64,000 nt of DNA from the NCBI GenBank assembly GCA_036924285.1, contig JAYKYS010000010.1, positions 806,001-870,000 of the forward strand, given 5' to 3'. Below the pieces are notes generated by a model, which saw nothing but the letters and a program-made list of their open reading frames with translations, ran no database searches and had not been told where the DNA came from. This DNA comes from Asterella californica. Lineage: Eukaryota > Streptophyta > Marchantiopsida > Marchantiales > Aytoniaceae. The first letter of the stretch is position 1. Each line of letters starts with the position of its first letter. The translations under genes and the position numbers were made by a program. Below are positions 58,740-64,000 of the stretch, in pieces.

Positions 58740-59781
58740 TTGGATGCCGCAACTGCACGATTGTTTCAAGTCTTCATTTTGGTTTTACGACAAGAGCAAG
58801 AGAATCAACAAAAAGAGACTATGAGGATGAAAGCACTTCGAAGGGTGATCGACGAGCTCGATCTGTTTGATGAGAGAGACATCTCAAAGTATTTTGAGAT
58901 GTTACAAGACGGAGATGGATTTGGATCAGGTATCGGAGAAAGAGATAATCAAGACATTCGAACTCGCTGCGGTGCTTGAGATAAGGGAGCATGTGAAAGA
59001 CTAACAAGCATTTTTGGAGGAACTGGGATACGTTTTCACATGCGTTGATGGAAGAATATTTCTTGGGAAACTCAGATCGAGTAACTAAGAAATCATTTTT
59101 GGAATGGATCAACCGACCCAACAAAGGTTTATAGCCTACAAGGTTGTTAAAGGAGTTCGAGACACAATTCTCTCAACTATCTCGAGTGGAGAAGCTAACC
59201 TTGGAGATCTACAAGACGGAGCTATTTCTTCAAGCTACGGATGAACCATGACAAGAACAGTTGGAACTACTTCTAGAGGATGAGGAGGAGGAAGAAGAAG
59301 GGTTGACAAGGAATTGGGAGGTTGTGCATGAAGCGGTTGAGCTTCTTGCCAAACAGAGACATACAAGTGAAATGGTTACGCGTTTGACACATGTATTGCT
59401 GACTACCACACCGTTTCGGATAATATCAGAGGTTCAATCTCCAATTGTGATTGTAGAGGAGAATGATCTAACCATCGAGGACCTATGGTCAGTATCATCA
59501 CACCAGTGTATGTGGTGTGATGATACTGACCATCAACGAGATGATTGCATCGACTTTGTAGAGTCTTTAAAACAAGAGGTTATTTCTTGGCAGGATGGAA
59601 TTGTTGGGTTCAGAAGTACGGGTACTCTCTTTCAACCCAACACAGGTAAAGGAGGGATGAAGAAATTGGTGGATGATTACTTTGCAGCACATGCGGTTTT
59701 AGCTATCGAAGCTACAAGCTATGATGCTAGGGCGGAGGAAATTGAGCATGATCTCCATATAGATGAATTGGGTGAGCACGT
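58740..59781 (+). pseudogene. Ty3 gag, plus strand, frameshifted
   Basis: The frame from 58740 reads MDAATARLFQVFILVLRQEQ, then RRVIDELDLFDERDISKYFE (to 58979). After shifts it continues through the capsid part (DRVTKKSFLEWINRPNKG in a region with a TAG at about 59132, then FETQFSQLSRVEKLTLEIYK). The frame 59261-59905 then supplies LLLEDEEEEEEGLTRNWEVV, HEAVELLAKQRHTSEMVTRL and a CCHC zinc knuckle CMWCDDTDHQRDDC at about residues 83-96, followed by VISWQDGIVGFRSTG. An antisense family-B LTR begins at 59782 and truncates it, so the last 40 codons of that frame are LTR. Confidence 0.85.
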
Positions 59782-60310
59782 TGTCGTGGTGAGAGTTTTC
59801 CAAAGAAGGGCAGAACCTTCTGACTGTGATATGATCGTGAAGGCTATGATACAACTACTCGGGAAGCATTGGCCTTCTGGATGTGGTTGCTTACTACAGA
59901 GGTAAGCTTCAGTCATAAAGGCCACTATAAACACTCACACAGGTCGATTTGATCCTCTAGTATGTTCAGAAAAATGAAAATCAGATCGATCTAGCAATAA
60001 TACGATTAGACGGTGAACTTTAACAGTCAAGAATCAAAACATATGATGGCCTAGTCCTCAAAACTTTTCTTAGATGTAAATGAGGCCCTATTGAACACAC
60101 ATACGAAGTTTCAACCTGAGATCAAATTTGAGCACCGAGATATGGGCAAAATCGTTCTGAGCAAAGAAATTATGACAATTTCTTGTACCCAGACAGCTAT
60201 TTTGACCTAGATCATAAAATTAGCTCGATAATTTTTGATGATTCTTACAAGATTTGGAGTCTACAGCATGCTGAACATCCCTGCAAAATTTGACCTCCTG
60301 AGTGTACATT
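59782..60310 (-). mobile_element. LTR family B fragment
   Basis: Starts TGTCGTGGTGAGAGTTTTCC and follows 44785-45310 in the same orientation with scattered changes, then departs after GAGTGTACA. It cuts the plus gag frame. No internal region of its own element is attached, so it is a truncated insertion. Confidence 0.75.
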
Positions 60311-61625
60311 GTTCCCTTAAGTAAGGGTTTGGTCTCGATCAGTTCTGCTGCCGGTTACACCAACCCTCGAGGATGCATCGACATACTTGAAACTCTGTTG
60401 CACTAAGCCACACGCACTTACTGTGAGCCGAAGGCTCAGTCCTTCCAAAGTCTTCACAATCTAGCTTCTACTCTCAGAAGACGAATCTAGTCTTCCAGAA
60501 GACAGCTACTCCATCTTCTGGGATTCTAACAGTGCTTCCTAAATAGCTCTCGTCTTCCGAGCTATATTTAAACAATCCTAACTAAGCAAGGCCTCGCATG
60601 GATTCCTAAGAAGACAACCCACCTTGCATTACATCCTACTTCCTAACAGAAGATACAAGATTTGCGAGAAGTAGAGTGCATAACAGGTTCAGAAGATGGT
60701 TGCGGACTCTTGCGGTGATAGTGGCCTCTGGGAAGACTCCCGGGACAACTTCCGATTCAATATCTTTCTCGAAAGACCTCCCGAAGCCAAGCTTCCCTTC
60801 ACTGGTCTCACCTCTCCTCTGCTTCCTACGCGCAATCTATCCTCACAACAGACTCAAGACATTTGCACTCTGTTCTTCTGACTTCTCACTTCTCATACAC
60901 ACTCAGAAGAAGCTTGCTGCATGATGAGAAGACATGACCCTCGACCATTCTCTCCAGATTCTGCCAGCAAGACTTCTCACATCTCTCTTCTAAGTTCGGA
61001 AAGAAGAAGGAATAGGCTACTATGGGTCAGACAGAAGAGATCCGTAACTGACTCTCACGTCTTCTCGCGCATTCTGCCAGCCTTTCCAATCTTCTAGTCT
61101 CTCTAGGAAGATGTGGATTTGAGAAGCTTGGACGACCGGGAGGCACATGCCTAGTTCCCGACTTCCAACTTCTCGAAATAACAAAACAACTCACCAAGTC
61201 ACTCGGGATTCGTACCAAACCTTTCTTAACACCAAAGCAAAGCAAATCCACTCTTGATACGAATTGTATACAGTCGTTTCCGAAGACAGTCAGGCTTCCG
61301 AAGCGTCTTCCGAAGACAGTCAGGTTTCAAAAGCGTCTTTCGAAGATGTTCAGATCTTCCGAAGCGTCTTCTGTTCAAGGTTTCGGGAGTAGAGGGATGG
61401 TAGGGTAGAAAAATTGATAGCTGGGATCTCCAATTTGAGGACGATGGGTAGGGAAGCTCGAATTGAACTCGGGAATGAAACAAGAAGATGGCTGTCAGAA
61501 ATTGGGCAGCGCTTCCGCACCCAATGTCACAAAAGGAAAAACCGGGGTGGGAGAATCGATTGATCGGGTTGCCTGCAAACAACTGGGGAAGCGCGGGGGA
61601 TAGATAGATGATATCCATGTAGTTT
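60311..61625 (-). mobile_element. GAAGAC-rich LTR/leader region, minus orientation
   Basis: 60470-61100 is dense in TCTTCC/GAAGAC words. 61195-61625 is the reverse complement of 58640-58205, with a local duplication of TTCGGAAGACGCTT words (61280-61370). The minus open frames here are therefore LTR shadows. The region ends abruptly at about 61625, where plus-strand pol coding sequence begins. Confidence 0.45.
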
Positions 61626-61675
61626 TAGGGAACACTTTCTTAGATAGGTTCGACGCGGAACTTAGACGGAGACCT

Positions 61676-63304
61676 TTGAGGTTGAATGTCAGAGTTAAAG
61701 GGCGGAAGCTGGGAGTGAGGCTGATCCGAAAGGCGCGGAAAATTGACGACTTTGCAATGAATTTGATCAAAGATAAACAGATGGACCTCAACGACGGAGT
61801 CATGTGTTTAATGCGGGTAGCAGATTTGATGGCTGGTGGCGGACAAGAGGAAACATCAAGAGACGCGACTAAACTTCCAGAGGTACTTCGCGAAGTGATT
61901 AAGGAGTTTGAGGATGTCTTGATGGATGAGTTACCAGCTGAGTTACCTCCAAGGCGGGTGGTGAATCACAAGATCGAAGTCTTGCCAGGATCAGAACCAC
62001 CTTCCAAAGCGCCTTACCGACTCAATCAGGTGGAACTCCTTGAGTTGAAAAGACAACTCGGCGAGCTATTAGCGCGTGGATATATTCGAACCAGCAAGTC
62101 ACCTTATGGAGCCCTAGTTCTTTTTGCAAAGAAGAAGGATGGGAAGTTACGACTCTGCGTAGATTATCGTGCACTCAATAAGGTGACGATGAAGAATAAT
62201 TATCCTTTGCCAAGGATAGACGACCTATTTGATAGGTTAGCAGGCGCAAAGTACTTCAGCAGGATAGACTTGAAGTCAATATATTACCAGATCCGGATAG
62301 CTGACCCAGATGTTGAGAAGACCGCTTGTCGAACCAGATACGGATCATTTGAATTGGTGGTGATGCCATTTGGATTCTGCAACGCCCCTTCGACATTCAC
62401 TACATTGATGAACATAATTTTTCGCGAGGAGATGGATGAGTTTGTCATCGTTTACATCGACGACATCTTGATCTACTCCAAAACCTTGGAGTCGCACGCG
62501 GAGCAGCTAAAGGTGGTGTTGACAAAGCTGTGGGAGCATAAGCTGTTTGCCAACATTGACAAGAGTGAGTTTGGTTTGGAGCGCATTAACTTCTTGGGAC
62601 ATGTAATTAGTGCAGAAGAAGTCGGCCCGGATATGCAGAAGGTGGACGCGATTGTGACTTGGGAGCCTCCGACTACAGTGAAAAGGATGCGGCGATTCTT
62701 AGGATTGGTGCACTTCTACCGCAAGTATGTGAAGGGGTTTTCAAAGACTACGAAGCCGCTGACGGATTGGACGGGCAAAGACGCACATGTAAGTTGGACC
62801 AAGGAGGTGGATGATGCGTTTCAGACGATCAAAGCTATTTTGTCAAAAGCGCCAGTATTGAAGCTGCCGGAGTTCGACAAACCATTCGAGGTGTACACGG
62901 ACGCGAGCGACTATGCGATTGGCGGAGTGTTGGTGCAGGATGGAAAACCTGTAGCGTACGAAAGCAAGAAGTTATCTGGAACGGAGAGTCGATGGTCGAC
63001 TCACGAGAAGGAACTATTTGCGATGGTTCATTGCTTGAGGAAATGGCGGCATTACTTGAGACTTCATAAAACCCAAGTGTATACTTATAACATTTCGCTC
63101 AAGTACTTTGAAACACAAGATCGGGTGACGCTAAAGCAACTACGGTGGCATGATACCTTAGCGCTCATGAATATGGAGTTAATCCACAAAGTGGGAAAGG
63201 ACAATGTGGTTCCTGACGCCTTGAGTTGCAAGGAGGAATATCTTTCATCGTCAACACAGATTTTGCGAGCTATGTATCCTAAGGAGTCAGACTTGGAGAG
63301 GTGA
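61676..63304 (+). pseudogene. Ty3 reverse transcriptase-RNase H, open frame but catalytically damaged
   Basis: An uninterrupted 542-codon frame; the first in-frame codon shown is not necessarily the real start, because the upstream protease is missing and the LTR-like block ends about 50 bp before. RT spans about residues 85-300: ELPPRRVVNHKIEVLPGSEP, SPYGALVLFAKKKDGKLRLC, DYRALNKVT, the first catalytic Asp198 in SRIDLKS, MPFGFCNAPSTF, and the YIDD box at 260-263. RNase H spans about 400-520: Asp409 in VYTDASDYAIGG, the Glu in STHEKELFAM, but VYTYNISLKYF has Tyr471 where related elements have a catalytic Asp, and DALSCK replaces DALSRK. It copies element RNA into DNA in intact relatives. RT may be intact; RNase H probably is not. 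Confidence 0.9.
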
Positions 63305-64000
63305 ATACGTGAAGGTTACATGGGCGACGATCAAGCGAAGGAGTATCTGGAACAGCTCAAGCGAGGAGTGAAGTTGTAGAACATACAGCTAAGACATAGT
63401 TTACTCATGTTCAAACAAAGTCGGGTTTATGTAGGACAAGGAAAACTTAGGACCAAGTTGTTAAAAGAATGCCACGATGCGCCCTTATCAGGTCATAAAA
63501 GCGAAAAGTCCACTTTAGCAGTGATAGCTAAAAAGTTTTATTGGCCCCACATGAAAGACGATGTTGCCCACTTTGTGAAAACATGTGTAACCTGTCAAGC
63601 GAACCGCGTTTCTTATGAGAAGAAACAAGGGTTGCTTCATCCTCTGCTGATTCCAGCCAAACCTTAAGAAAGCATTAGCATGGCCTTCATTACCTCTCTG
63701 CCTGACTCGAATGGATACAACGCGATTTTTGTGATAGTTGATCGGTTTAGCAAACTAGCGAAGTTTGCTCCGACCTTGGATACTGCAACAGCGTTCACGA
63801 CTTCTCGGTTGTTCCTAGATACTTGGTGGCGTTCACATGGATTACCTCAAAGTATTATTTCAGATAGAGACTCTAAGTTCACAAGTGTCTTTTGGAAACA
63901 CTTGTTCCAAAAATTGAGGACTAAGTTAAAATTTAGTATCGCCTTTCATCCGAAAACAGATGGGCAAACAGAACGAGTTAACTCGGTTCTGAATCAATAC
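63305..64000 (+). pseudogene. Ty3 integrase, continuing pol, runs off the window
   Basis: This continues the RT frame after TGA (63302-63304): IREGYMGDDQAKEYLEQLKR, TAG, then FKQSRVYVGQGKLRTKLLKE. The zinc domain has HDAPLSGH and CVTCQANR. After AKP there is a TAA (63664-63666) where relatives have Trp. The core follows: SMAFITSLPDSNGYNAIFVI, in which the first catalytic Asp (usual SMDF) is Ala; IISDRDSKFTSVFWKH with the second Asp; and TDGQTERVNSVLNQY with the Glu. Three stops and the lost Asp mean it is inactive. The C-terminal domain should lie beyond 64000. Confidence 0.9.

Noticed and set aside
61226..61803. Two minus open frames of 130 and 102 codons
   Set aside because: They are the reverse reading of the LTR-like inverted repeat and of the plus-strand pol frame.

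Overview
The window looks like nuclear DNA of a land plant or close streptophyte relative, probably a seedless one. The evidence is an intact six-exon SWEET sugar-transporter gene with GT-AG introns, a hairpin carrying a near-canonical plant miR171, plant-type repeats, and a right third made of nested, decayed Ty3 retrotransposons. The species cannot be named. The Ty3 pol variant with an FLDD reverse-transcriptase box and a DHG protease resembles elements I associate, from memory only, with bryophytes, charophytes and some fungi.

Layout. Positions 1-9.1 kb are mostly non-coding, with small tandem repeats, hairpins and a foldback element whose arms are built from a 30-bp subrepeat. The SWEET gene occupies 9.10-12.30 kb. 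Two further members of the foldback family follow at 13.0-13.55 kb. Next is a broken gene (13.87-14.29 kb) whose product looks like the C-terminal OB-fold of replication protein A, perhaps Helitron-borne. From 14.3 to 31 kb coding content is poor, but regulatory RNA signals are present: a miRNA-like hairpin at 20.45 kb, a tandem pair of miR171-type hairpins at 23.8 and 24.2 kb, and another precursor-like hairpin at 29.0 kb.

From 31.1 to 34.1 kb lies an AT-rich island with organelle-like codon use. A structured, non-coding segment just after it (34.08-34.48 kb) shares hairpin architecture and ordered motifs with 18.06-19.10 kb; these may be two copies of one undescribed element. A decayed DNA N6/N4-methyltransferase-like ORF (35.3-35.7 kb) and an unidentified broken minus-strand coding region (36.5-37.0 kb) follow.

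From 37.8 kb to the end is a nest of Ty3 elements in both orientations. LTR family A (about 2.0 kb, TGTCGTGT/ACACGACA ends) contains a 157-bp tandem array. LTR family B ends in CCACGACA. Gag, protease, reverse transcriptase, RNase H and integrase pieces occur on both strands, nearly all with stops or frameshifts. The youngest-looking piece is the RT/RNase H ORF at 61.7-63.3 kb, followed by integrase that runs off the window; several catalytic residues are altered. Reciprocal LTR junctions near 39.0 and 47.6 kb point to an inversion or paired integration events.

The functional host content is therefore the SWEET gene and the miR171 locus; most of the rest is mobile DNA in different stages of decay. 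All calls come from reading the sequence, without database searches.
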